Below, in pieces: positions 50,061 through 57,165 of a stretch of DNA of 57,165 nucleotides. Both the position numbers and the translations under genes were made by a program. Source of the stretch: Bacillota bacterium (GTDB lineage: Bacteria > Bacillota > Clostridia > Lachnospirales > Lachnospiraceae); contig JAEZUR010000195.1 in the NCBI GenBank assembly GCA_023420935.1, positions 1 to 57,165 of the forward strand, written 5' to 3'. Every line of letters begins with the position of its first letter. Position 1 is the first letter of the stretch. The notes under the pieces were generated by a model. It was given only the letters and a program-made list of their open reading frames with translations. It had not been told where the DNA came from and ran no database searches.

Positions 50061-50966
50061 CTATAGTTCATAAGGAGTAACCTGATATACATAATAATTC
50101 AACCAATTCGTATAAATCGCATTCGAATGCGCTCTCCATCTAAGATAAGGCTTATTCTCTGGATTATCCTCTGGATAATAGTTCTTCGGAATGTCAATAT
50201 CAAGTCCCTTAGCAACATCTCTCTTATACTCACCATCCAACGTCATTCTATCATACTCCGGATGACCAACAATAAAGATCTGTCTTCCCTCTTCAGCCAT
50301 CACAATTAGCACACCTGCTTCGTCTGATTCAGCCAAGATAGTAAGCTTTTCATTGGCTTCAATCTCTTCCTTCCTATTCTCAGTATAACGAGAATGTGGC
50401 GCGTAGAAGACATCGTCAAATCCTCTGACAAATGGGATCTTACGGTTATAAACCTTATGTTCGAATACCCCAAATACTTTCTTATCTAGGGAATACTTTT
50501 TAATTCCATAATGATAATATAGGCCTGCTTGTGCGCCCCAACAGATATGTAGAGTGGACGTTACATTGGTTTTTGACCACTCCATGATTTGGGATAATTC
50601 AGGCCAGTAGGTTACTTCTTCGAATTCCATCTGCTCAACCGGAGCACCTGTTATAATAAGACCATCGTACTTTTTATCTTTTACATCTTCATAGGTTAGA
50701 TAGAACTTATCTAAATGGCTTGAGGCAGTGTTCTTACCTACATAGCTTGCCGTCGTTAAAAAGGTTATGTCCACCTGAAGAGGTGTATTGGATAAGCAAC
50801 GTAAGATCTGAACTTCGGTATCTTCTTTTAATGGCATCAGGTTGAGAATTACGATACGCAAAGGTCGAATGTCCTGTGCGACTGCTCGTTTCTCGTCCAT
50901 GATAAATATGTTCTCGTCTTCTAATACTCTTTTTGCCGGTAAATTACTTTGTACCTGAATTGGCAT
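50061..50966 (-). CDS. metA: Homoserine O-acetyltransferase, MetA type
   Basis: 301 aa from the ATG at 50966 (MPIQVQSNLPAKRVLEDENI, the invariant MetA opening); the open frame upstream is not used by the family. The catalytic nucleophile is Cys142 in HICWGAQAGLYY; His and Glu of the triad are in GHPEYDRMTL. Residue 111 is Glu (APVEQ). In MetA proteins Glu111 selects acetyl-CoA and Gly111 succinyl-CoA, so this enzyme should acetylate homoserine in methionine synthesis, in the cytoplasm. A promoter lies between ligA and this gene, so it can be expressed independently. Confidence 0.95.
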   Translation of the reverse strand: MPIQVQSNLPAKRVLEDENIFIMDEKRAVAQDIRPLRIVILNLMPLKEDTEVQILRCLSNTPLQVDITFLTTASYVGKNTASSHLDKFYLTYEDVKDKKYDGLIITGAPVEQMEFEEVTYWPELSQIMEWSKTNVTSTLHICWGAQAGLYYHYGIKKYSLDKKVFGVFEHKVYNRKIPFVRGFDDVFYAPHSRYTENRKEEIEANEKLTILAESDEAGVLIVMAEEGRQIFIVGHPEYDRMTLDGEYKRDVAKGLDIDIPKNYYPEDNPENKPYLRWRAHSNAIYTNWLNYYVYQVTPYEL

Positions 50967-51007
50967 ATCATCACCATCTTTACTTTTAATTTTGTATAAT
51001 TTAAAAT

Positions 51008-51036
51008 ATTCTAACATGGATTTACTAAGAAAGCAA
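51008..51036 (-). promoter_or_regulatory. Promoter of metA
   Basis: On the minus strand, TTGCTT (51036-51031), 17-bp spacer, TAGAAT (51013-51008), between the ligA stop and the metA start. No SAM riboswitch or T-box fits in the 78-bp gap. Confidence 0.55.
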
Positions 51037-51044
51037 CCACACAA

Positions 51045-52994
51045 CTATCCCAACATCTGAATAAATTCATCCTCTGTAATAATCGCAATCCCTAATTCCT
51101 TCGCTTTTTTATTCTTACTAGAATTAGACATATTATCATTATTAATCAGATAGTTGGTTTTAGACGTAACCGAACCAGTTACTTTTCCACCATTCTTCTC
51201 TATTACATCCTTTAACTCACTACGTCCTGCATAATGTTCCACAGAACCAGTAATAACAAAGACTAAGTCTTGTAATGTGGTAGATCCTTTTTCTTCTTGT
51301 TCTATCTCCACCTCTATTAACAGGTCGGATACAATCTTTTGATTCTCCTCTTTCTGAAAGAACGCAGCAAATGTCTCTGCTATTACATCACCGATACCTT
51401 GTATCTGCACCAGGTCTAAAGGTGAAGCTTCTTTTATCTTAGCAAAATTCTGATCCATTTCCTTACAGATTAGTTTGGCATTGGATAGCCCAATATTGGG
51501 AATACCAAGGCTGTATACAAATTTGGCTAATGTTGTTTTTCTTGCCTTTTCAATGGATTTCACTAGGTTTTTAAATGACTTCTCTCCGAAACCTTCCATC
51601 TCTACAATCTCATCTTTATAGCGTTCTACGTGAAAGAGATCGGCTAATTCTTTGATTAAACCTTTGGCAATCAATTTCTCTATAGTAGCCTCAGATAAAC
51701 CTTCAATATTCATGGCATCTCTAGATACAAAATGGGTAAAGGATTTGATCTTCTTGGCAAGACATTCGTCGTTGGTACAGAATAGTGACTTCACTTCTTT
51801 ATCCTGTTTAATGGAGGTTTTGCCACCACATACTGGACAGGCTTCTGGAACTGGTACCATTCCACTTCTTGTAATATTATCAGCAATCTGTGGGATAATC
51901 ATATTGGCCTTATACACTTGAATGGTATCCCCTATGCCTAATTCCAAAGCTTCCATAATACTTAGATTATGCACGCTGGCACGACTTACTGTGGTTCCTT
52001 CCAATTCTACTGGTTCAAAGATGGCCACTGGATTAATTAAGCCAGTTCTGGAAGCACTCCATTCAATTTCTTTTAACCTAGTCTCTTTAATCTCATCAGC
52101 CCACTTAAATGCGATAGAATCTTTAGGAAACTTAGCTGTTGTTCCAAGAGAACGTCCATAGGCAATATCATCATACAATAACACAAGTCCATCAGAAGGA
52201 AAATCATTGTCCGTAATTCTCTCAGAGAACCAAGTCACAGTATCTTCCATGGTATCCTCTGTTACCATCTTACGCTCAACTACTTCAAACCCCTGTTCTT
52301 CTAACCATGTTAACTGTTCTGTTCTGGAATTGTTAAGCTCAACACCTTCTGCTCGTACTAATTGAAAGCCAAAGAAATGAACATTACGTTTGGCAGTAAC
52401 TTCATTATTTAGCTGTCTTACCGAACCACTGCATAGATTTCTTGGATTCTTATATTTGGAATCCACATCTTCAATCTCTGCATTCATAGCTGCAAAATCA
52501 GAATAACGAATGACAGCTTCCCCACGTATTACTAATTCTCCTTGGTATCCGATTTTCAGTGGTAAGTTTTTAAACGCCTTTGCATTGTTGGTTATAACTT
52601 CTCCGATCTCTCCATTTCCACGGGTTACGGCTTTTACAAGTGAGCCGCCTGAATACGTTAGTACTATGGTCAAACCATCTAGTTTCCAAGAAAGTAATCC
52701 TGTTTGTTTCCCGATCCAGCTCTTAAGTTCCAACACATCTTTGGTCTTATCTAGCGATAACATAGGAGACTCATGGCGCTCTTTCGGTAACTCACTTAAG
52801 ACTTCGTAGCCAACTTTTATAGTAGGGCTATTGGATAGGATAATGCCGGTTTCCTTCTCTAATTCTACCAATTTATCATATAGCTTATCATAATCATAAT
52901 TACTCATAATCTCTCTGGATTCCTGGTAATATGCTTTTCCTGCTTCATTTAATGTTTTTACCAGCTCTTTGATTTCCTTGAGTTTTGATTCCAT
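51045..52994 (-). CDS. ligA: NAD-dependent DNA ligase
   Basis: 649 aa. It seals nicks during replication and repair using NAD+. The adenylated lysine is Lys104 in SWKLDGLTI. An OB domain follows, then a four-cysteine zinc finger (CPVCGG, then FCTNDECLAKK), helix-hairpin-helix repeats (for example VEMEGFGEKSFKNLV and VQIQGIGDVIAETF) and a C-terminal BRCT domain (DLVFVITGSVEHYAGRSEL). All domains are present and the length is normal. Its start shares one base with the stop of the pseudouridine synthase gene, so the two are coupled. Confidence 0.96.
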   Translation of the reverse strand: MESKLKEIKELVKTLNEAGKAYYQESREIMSNYDYDKLYDKLVELEKETGIILSNSPTIKVGYEVLSELPKERHESPMLSLDKTKDVLELKSWIGKQTGLLSWKLDGLTIVLTYSGGSLVKAVTRGNGEIGEVITNNAKAFKNLPLKIGYQGELVIRGEAVIRYSDFAAMNAEIEDVDSKYKNPRNLCSGSVRQLNNEVTAKRNVHFFGFQLVRAEGVELNNSRTEQLTWLEEQGFEVVERKMVTEDTMEDTVTWFSERITDNDFPSDGLVLLYDDIAYGRSLGTTAKFPKDSIAFKWADEIKETRLKEIEWSASRTGLINPVAIFEPVELEGTTVSRASVHNLSIMEALELGIGDTIQVYKANMIIPQIADNITRSGMVPVPEACPVCGGKTSIKQDKEVKSLFCTNDECLAKKIKSFTHFVSRDAMNIEGLSEATIEKLIAKGLIKELADLFHVERYKDEIVEMEGFGEKSFKNLVKSIEKARKTTLAKFVYSLGIPNIGLSNAKLICKEMDQNFAKIKEASPLDLVQIQGIGDVIAETFAAFFQKEENQKIVSDLLIEVEIEQEEKGSTTLQDLVFVITGSVEHYAGRSELKDVIEKNGGKVTGSVTSKTNYLINNDNMSNSSKNKKAKELGIAIITEDEFIQMLG

Positions 52995-53707
52995 TATAAT
53001 CCCCTTTCAAGCTCTCTAAATTCTTCTGGTGTTACCTTACGGTATGTCCCAACTTTTAATCTACCTATTTTGATATTCATCACACGAATACGGCGAAGCA
53101 TCACTACCTTATAATGAAAATATTCACACATGCGTCGTATCTGACGGTTTAACCCTTGGGTTAAAATAATCTGGAAGGTATAATCGTCTACTTTGGTTAT
53201 CTCACATGGTCTTGTTACGGTATCCAGTATTGGTACACCTTGACTCATGGATTTGATAAATTCCTCTGTGATCTTTTTATTTACTTTTACGATATATTCT
53301 TTTTCATGATAATTACTACCACGTAATATTTTATCAACTAATTCGCCTTGATTAGTCAGTAGAATTAGTCCTTCCGAATCCTTGTCCAAGCGTCCAATGG
53401 GATAGATTCTCTTCTCATAATGGATAAAATCCACAATATTATCAGGATCATCTTTACTGGTAGTACAAACGATTCCTCTTGGTTTATGAAAGGCTAGAAG
53501 AATTCTGTCTTCCACTTTACTTATGGATTTACCATCCACACATACCCTTTGACCTGGTAATACCTTGGCTCCCATCAGGGCTTTCTCTCCGTCAATGGTT
53601 ATTCTTCCATCCTCTAACCATCTGTCCGCTTCTCTTCTGGAGCAGACACCTGCATCACTTAAAAATTTATTGATTCGAATCCCTTTTTCTATCTGGTTCT
53701 CTTCCAT
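52994..53707 (-). CDS. rRNA pseudouridine synthase, RsuA/RluB/RluF family
   Basis: 237 aa. An S4 RNA-binding domain at about 9-60 (IRINKFLSDAGVCSRREADRWLEDGRI) and a pseudouridine synthase domain with YPIGRLDKDSEGLILLTNQG (about 97-116), where the aspartate is catalytic; FQIILTQGLNRQIRRMCEY near 172 is the second family motif. The sequence is closest to the RluF/RluB side, modifying 23S rRNA, but the exact uridine cannot be assigned. The gene precedes ligA with a one-base overlap. Confidence 0.9.
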   Translation of the reverse strand: MEENQIEKGIRINKFLSDAGVCSRREADRWLEDGRITIDGEKALMGAKVLPGQRVCVDGKSISKVEDRILLAFHKPRGIVCTTSKDDPDNIVDFIHYEKRIYPIGRLDKDSEGLILLTNQGELVDKILRGSNYHEKEYIVKVNKKITEEFIKSMSQGVPILDTVTRPCEITKVDDYTFQIILTQGLNRQIRRMCEYFHYKVVMLRRIRVMNIKIGRLKVGTYRKVTPEEFRELERGL

Positions 53708-53784
53708 ATTATCTCCATTCTACTTCCTTTATCCTATTTTCCTCAACTTGCATTACATTTTATTCGCTCTTTACTCTGTTGAAA

Positions 53785-53819
53785 AAAGTCTGTCCTTGCA
53801 TATATTCAGGACAGACTTT
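53785..53819 (-). terminator. Terminator of the DUF975 gene
   Basis: AAAGTCTGTCCT (53785-53796) pairs with AGGACAGACTTT (53808-53819), followed on the minus strand by a six-T run. Confidence 0.9.
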
Positions 53820-53856
53820 ATCATCATATTCATTTACATAATAGTATTATGTAATT

Positions 53857-54552
53857 TTAGTATCCACATAATTCGTTGGTATCTGTATATCCTTCTGCTA
53901 ATGCTTTTTCTCTATGAGCTGCATAGAGTTCTGCATAAGTAGCTTCCACATAAGGTGCTACAAAGACTACACCAATACAACATGCAAGAATACCAAGAAG
54001 CTGCCATCCTAAAAAGGATAATCCCAACACAAAGATATCGAATTTATACCCTCTGGTCATCTCTCTACTTAGCTCAATGGCACGACTGTAAGAGATATTG
54101 GGATTCTCTGATAATATGTATGGTACAAAAATGTACTCATAACTTTTAATAATCCCTGGAACAATCAATAATAAGAACCATAGAAAAAGAAATAAATCTT
54201 TTATAAACATTGCTTTCACAATGTTAAAATATGCACTCTTGCCTTTGGTGAAGCTTGAAAATAATTTCATAAAAGATGGATCATATTCTCTACTGCTCAT
54301 AAAGTAATCATTCTTACCAACTAATACAGGTGAACCAACAAAGATGGAATATACGATTCCAAAAATAGCAAAAAGAAAAACGATTAAATAAATCACCGGA
54401 TTGTTTAATTCATTAATCATTCGGTAATTACTGCTTCCTCCACTAGTTATTCCACCAAGAAAACCGCTTACTAAACATACACCAAGACCCATCCAATAAG
54501 TTCTACGTAGTACTTCTTTGGCATTGGTCTTTAACTCTACTCTTGTCCACAT
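53857..54552 (-). CDS. DUF975-family integral membrane protein
   Basis: 231 aa with about five hydrophobic segments: about 20-36, 54-74, 118-137 and 173-200 are clearest. ELKTNAKEVLRRTYWMGLGVCL at the N-terminus, then FLLLIVPGIIKSYEYIFVPYILSENPNISYSRAIELSREMTRGYKF, is the diagnostic DUF975 block with the Y-x-x-A-I-x-x-S pattern. Function unknown; related proteins occur widely in Clostridia. Next to a secreted protein gene 48 bp upstream, probably transcribed together. Confidence 0.9.
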   Translation of the reverse strand: MWTRVELKTNAKEVLRRTYWMGLGVCLVSGFLGGITSGGSSNYRMINELNNPVIYLIVFLFAIFGIVYSIFVGSPVLVGKNDYFMSSREYDPSFMKLFSSFTKGKSAYFNIVKAMFIKDLFLFLWFLLLIVPGIIKSYEYIFVPYILSENPNISYSRAIELSREMTRGYKFDIFVLGLSFLGWQLLGILACCIGVVFVAPYVEATYAELYAAHREKALAEGYTDTNELCGY

Positions 54553-54600
54553 AACTATCTTCCCCTATTCATTTCATTTTTATAGTGAGCAGCAACTTTA

Positions 54601-55359
54601 TTATTCTGACTTAGTTGCTGGTTTCTCTGATTGTTCTGGAGTCTGTGTAGCTGTGTCTTGTTGTTTCGTTGCATTCTCCAATTTATCATAAAATGCTTTC
54701 AGATCGGCGTCTTTTGTGATTACTTCTTGGAACTTTGTATTAATCGTATCATTTAATTTCTTTACAGTATCTAGACCATCTGCTTTATCGATGAATAACT
54801 GAGTCTGATCATCAATTACTGTATTGCACACTCGAAGTTCCCCCTCTGGAGTTGTTGTCACATATAATCCGTATACACCTGGAGCTGGAGTGTTAATATC
54901 TTGAATCTTAACATCAATACAAGCATAAACACGGTAAGAACCTTCATCTGGTCCATCCACAGTATAACACTGGATATTCTCATAACCTTCAATGATTTCG
55001 TCTTTGTTACGTAGATTCTGCTCGTCGATATGAGTGATATCGGTAACTAATTTGCCAAGCTCATCCACATTGCATTCAGCCGTTGCTTTATAGTATTTCT
55101 CTACTAACTCTTTTATCTCAGGATATGCATCTTCTTTTAATTCCATTACACCATCAGAAACATTTTTACTTGGTTCAAGTGACGGTTCTGCTGATGAAAG
55201 AATGGCATTATTGGTTGATGCCTCTTGTTCCACTTTACTCTTATCATTGGCATTGGCAGACTTACTTGTGGTAGGTGTAAGTAAGGAAAATGTAACAAAA
55301 CCAATACACATGGTTCCCATTGTAATTCCAATCACCATTTTTTTATATTTTAATTTCAT
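54601..55359 (-). CDS. Membrane-anchored extracytoplasmic protein, NTF2-like fold likely
   Basis: 252 aa from the ATG at 55359 (GGGAG upstream). One N-terminal signal-anchor (about 7-27, MVIGITMGTMCIGFVTFSLL), a Ser/Asn-rich linker, then a domain of about 120 residues (EIKELVEKYYKATAECNVDEL, YENIQCYTVDG, GVYGLYVTTTPEGELRVCNT) whose helix-helix-sheet order suggests a nuclear-transport-factor-2-like fold. The tail is Gln/Thr/Glu-rich. No lipobox. Function unknown; the type is common in Lachnospiraceae. Confidence 0.65.
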   Translation of the reverse strand: MKLKYKKMVIGITMGTMCIGFVTFSLLTPTTSKSANANDKSKVEQEASTNNAILSSAEPSLEPSKNVSDGVMELKEDAYPEIKELVEKYYKATAECNVDELGKLVTDITHIDEQNLRNKDEIIEGYENIQCYTVDGPDEGSYRVYACIDVKIQDINTPAPGVYGLYVTTTPEGELRVCNTVIDDQTQLFIDKADGLDTVKKLNDTINTKFQEVITKDADLKAFYDKLENATKQQDTATQTPEQSEKPATKSE

Positions 55360-55457
55360 AATTCTCTCCCATTCATGCATGAAATTTACTCTGTTTGTAA
55401 TAATTAATCCTTATTCATCTTAACAAATATTGAGCTAAAAATCAACTTAAAAAGATA

Positions 55458-55486
55458 TTGCCAATTATAGTTTTTTCATGTACAAT
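55458..55486 (+). promoter_or_regulatory. Promoter of tRNA-Arg
   Basis: TTGCCA (55458-55463), 17-bp spacer, TACAAT (55481-55486), 14 bp before the mature tRNA 5' end. Confidence 0.75.
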
Positions 55487-55500
55487 AGTTGTGTCGTTCT

Positions 55501-55573
55501 GCATCTGTAGCTCAGTGGATAGAGCATTGGCCTCCGACGCCAAGGGTCGCAGGTTCGAATCCTGTTAGATGCA
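55501..55573 (+). tRNA. tRNA-Arg (anticodon CCG)
   Basis: 73 nt with a full cloverleaf: acceptor GCATCTG/TAGATGC, D-arm GCTC/GAGC, anticodon stem TTGGC/GCCAA with loop CTCCGAC (anticodon CCG at the centre, reads CGG), T-arm GCAGG/CCTGT around TTCGAAT. The discriminator base is A and CCA is not encoded. The only tRNA in the window; the opposite-strand DUF5688 gene ends 7 bp beyond it. Confidence 0.95.
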
Positions 55574-55579
55574 CTTTAT

Positions 55580-56560
55580 CTATAGTTCGAAAGCATTCTT
55601 CTCTCTTCGATAGATATATACCTGATCTGATAAAATTTCATCCAATGGAACTTGAGTTTGATTCACATCACAAACCATGCCTCGTAGATTCTCTTTGTTT
55701 AAATGCGTCTGGAATGGAACTAAGATTACTTCGTGAATGCTACTTGGTAGCACATAGAAATCAGATTGGATCTGATCTGCAAAGGATTTAAGAATATCTT
55801 GATATAACAATGTACTTGCCCCATTAATGCCTTGTGTATTTGTCATAATATACATAGGCATTTTTTGTTCCTTTTCTAATTCAAGCAGAAAGGAATTAAT
55901 GATCTGTTGTTTCGATTGATCCATAGAATTACTAACAGCTAACTGAGCGCAATCATATTTATCAAACAATTCCTCCATTTCTTTCGTTAATATTTCTCGT
56001 ATTACCTCATCCATGGTTCTTATTTTCACTGGAAATAAATCCGACGTATTGCTACTAGCTAACTTAAGCAATTTTTTCATAGAAACGTTCCACTGCTTCA
56101 TAAGATCATTGGTAATACGAATGGTTCCAATCCCATCCGTATCTTGTTTCACGAGACAATGAAAGGTAATGGCAAGATCAAGGAAACGAATATGTGGCGT
56201 CTCTTCTAACATTTTACGATTCTTTTTGTAATTCACAAGTCGATAAATAATAGATGACTTTAATTCCTCAAACGAAAACTGTACTTCATACTCCTCCATA
56301 TGATTTTCATTTCTAGCAACGTAATAAATATGAAGAATTTCTTCAGCAATTGTCTCAATGGACTCCCCTTTCATCTTTTTGTCATAGTAGCTATTCAGAT
56401 AAATATTAGGGGAGAGTTTTTCGCCCTCTTCAAAGATAACAATTCCATCCAATTCCACTTCATTGTTCTTAATCACATGATTAATCTGAACCTTGCATTG
56501 CTCCCCCACTTTATAAGCAACACACTCTTTTACCTCTTCTAAAAACTGATTATACTCCAT
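55580..56560 (-). CDS. DUF5688-family protein
   Basis: 326 aa soluble protein. The opening YNQFLEEVKECV, then the central IYRLVNYKKNRKMLEETPHIRFLDLAITFHCLV (about 104-136) and ITNDLMKQWNVS (about 148-159), and a late MYIMTNTQGINGASTLLY, match DUF5688, a family expanded in Lachnospiraceae with no known function. AAGGAG upstream of the ATG. Convergent with the tRNA gene. Upstream, 56561-56801 holds no gene. Confidence 0.85.
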   Translation of the reverse strand: MEYNQFLEEVKECVAYKVGEQCKVQINHVIKNNEVELDGIVIFEEGEKLSPNIYLNSYYDKKMKGESIETIAEEILHIYYVARNENHMEEYEVQFSFEELKSSIIYRLVNYKKNRKMLEETPHIRFLDLAITFHCLVKQDTDGIGTIRITNDLMKQWNVSMKKLLKLASSNTSDLFPVKIRTMDEVIREILTKEMEELFDKYDCAQLAVSNSMDQSKQQIINSFLLELEKEQKMPMYIMTNTQGINGASTLLYQDILKSFADQIQSDFYVLPSSIHEVILVPFQTHLNKENLRGMVCDVNQTQVPLDEILSDQVYIYRREKNAFEL

Positions 56561-56801
56561 ACGATAGTAACTTCTCCTTTTTTATTTAATCTAAAATACT
56601 ATCAGCAAATAAATCCTCTCTATTACGAAATAGACAGACCTCCCCCTTGTTTTTATTATTTCTCACCTTGAAACGTGTCGCTTGAAAAAGCGGATAAACA
56701 AATAGATATGATATAAGAACTGATGCAATTGATAGAATTCAATTGACAAGTATTTCCACAAACTCATTTTATCAAACTGATAATAAATATGCAAGTATTA
56801 T

Positions 56802-57165
56802 TTATTTTTCTAATCCACTGCTCTTTGCTATTAATACTTGGGCAGGCAGATAGAAAAACCACATGGCAATCATAGCAATGGAATAGATTCTTTGATAAAA
56901 AGAATTCTCCAATGGCAAATAAGAGGAGATATTATATATTCCTACATTAATATCACATAATAAGAACAGCACCATCCCAACAGTATATAGCTTCCACTGA
57001 TGTTTAGAATGCTCACCCTTGGAACGCTCATCTATTCTATTTGCTCTAAGAGAAGCAATCGTGTTGGAACATATATTAATAAAATAGAACATAGTCAGTA
57101 TTAATAATACATCCACTGGAATCTCTAAGAAAAAGATGAGTATTAGAACCAACCCAAAGAAAGCT
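56802..57165 (-). CDS. Membrane protein, N-terminus beyond window edge
   Basis: At least 120 codons; the frame is still open at the window end, so the true start is not visible. Three hydrophobic segments are present (about 1-25, 50-72 and 88-112 of the visible part), with a basic loop NRIDERSKGEHSKHQWK between the first two. No recognised family or motif; the C-terminus reads SSGLEK. Function unknown. Confidence 0.6.
   Translation of the reverse strand, partial: AFFGLVLILIFFLEIPVDVLLILTMFYFINICSNTIASLRANRIDERSKGEHSKHQWKLYTVGMVLFLLCDINVGIYNISSYLPLENSFYQRIYSIAMIAMWFFYLPAQVLIAKSSGLEK

Noticed and set aside
50967..51044. SAM riboswitch or T-box ahead of metA
   Set aside because: The gap to ligA is only 78 bp, with no conserved riboswitch or T-box core; a simple promoter is visible instead.
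55489..55791. 100-codon frame over the tRNA gene
   Set aside because: It translates tRNA-Arg and the antisense of the DUF5688 gene.

Overview
The window looks like chromosome from a low-GC Gram-positive anaerobe of the Clostridia, most likely Lachnospiraceae (Lachnoclostridium/Clostridium phytofermentans-like). This is inferred from AT-rich codon use, strong AGGAGG ribosome sites, a SpoVB-type flippase, an iscR-iscS-iscU-mnmA cluster, a membrane H+-pyrophosphatase, a GH113-type glycosidase and lineage-typical DUF families (DUF5688, DUF975, DUF4491, DUF6061-like). No 16S gene is present, so the assignment is not proven.

Layout. 1-4.1 kb: truncated yicC, a YcxB-like membrane protein, rqcH (ribosome quality control) and a PHP phosphatase. 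4.3-4.6 kb and 14.8-15.1 kb: two copies of an undescribed ~250-bp palindromic element in convergent intergenic regions. 4.6-9.0 kb: a glycosidase, then iscR, iscS, iscU and mnmA, which deliver sulfur to Fe-S clusters and tRNA. 9.2-13.1 kb: an LXG-type (type VII secretion) polymorphic toxin operon with two helical partner proteins, a glycine-zipper toxin, a likely membrane immunity protein and two DUF5085-like proteins. 13.3-17.3 kb: a flippase, a PadR regulator with a beta-lactamase-fold hydrolase, and a flavodoxin. 17.5-21.8 kb: a MacB/FtsX-type ABC exporter with a TetR regulator and matching operators. 21.9-31.4 kb: DtxR-like regulator, H+-PPase, metalloprotease/TPR pair, alpha/beta hydrolases with TetR, oxidoreductase and small proteins. 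31.5-36.2 kb: an MMPL exporter, a coiled-coil secreted partner and a divergent TetR regulator. 36.3-40.4 kb: FGGY kinase, diguanylate cyclase and an unknown protein.

40.4-49.6 kb is a horizontally acquired island. It starts with mobile-element remnants (Tn916-type excisionase, an integrase-like fragment, a broken acetyltransferase). A single minus-strand operon follows that I read as an ABC-three-component (ABC-3C)-type conflict system: a PD-(D/E)xK nuclease joined to its C-terminal domain only by a -1 frameshift at an A-AAA-AAA-UAA site, a middle component, a Rad50/SMC-like ATPase, then an HExxH protein and a CoiA-like zinc-finger protein. This is the most likely undescribed system in the window.

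50-57 kb is ordinary chromosome: metA (acetyl-type), ligA, an RsuA/RluB-family pseudouridine synthase, a DUF975 membrane protein, a secreted protein, tRNA-Arg(CCG), a DUF5688 protein and a truncated membrane protein.
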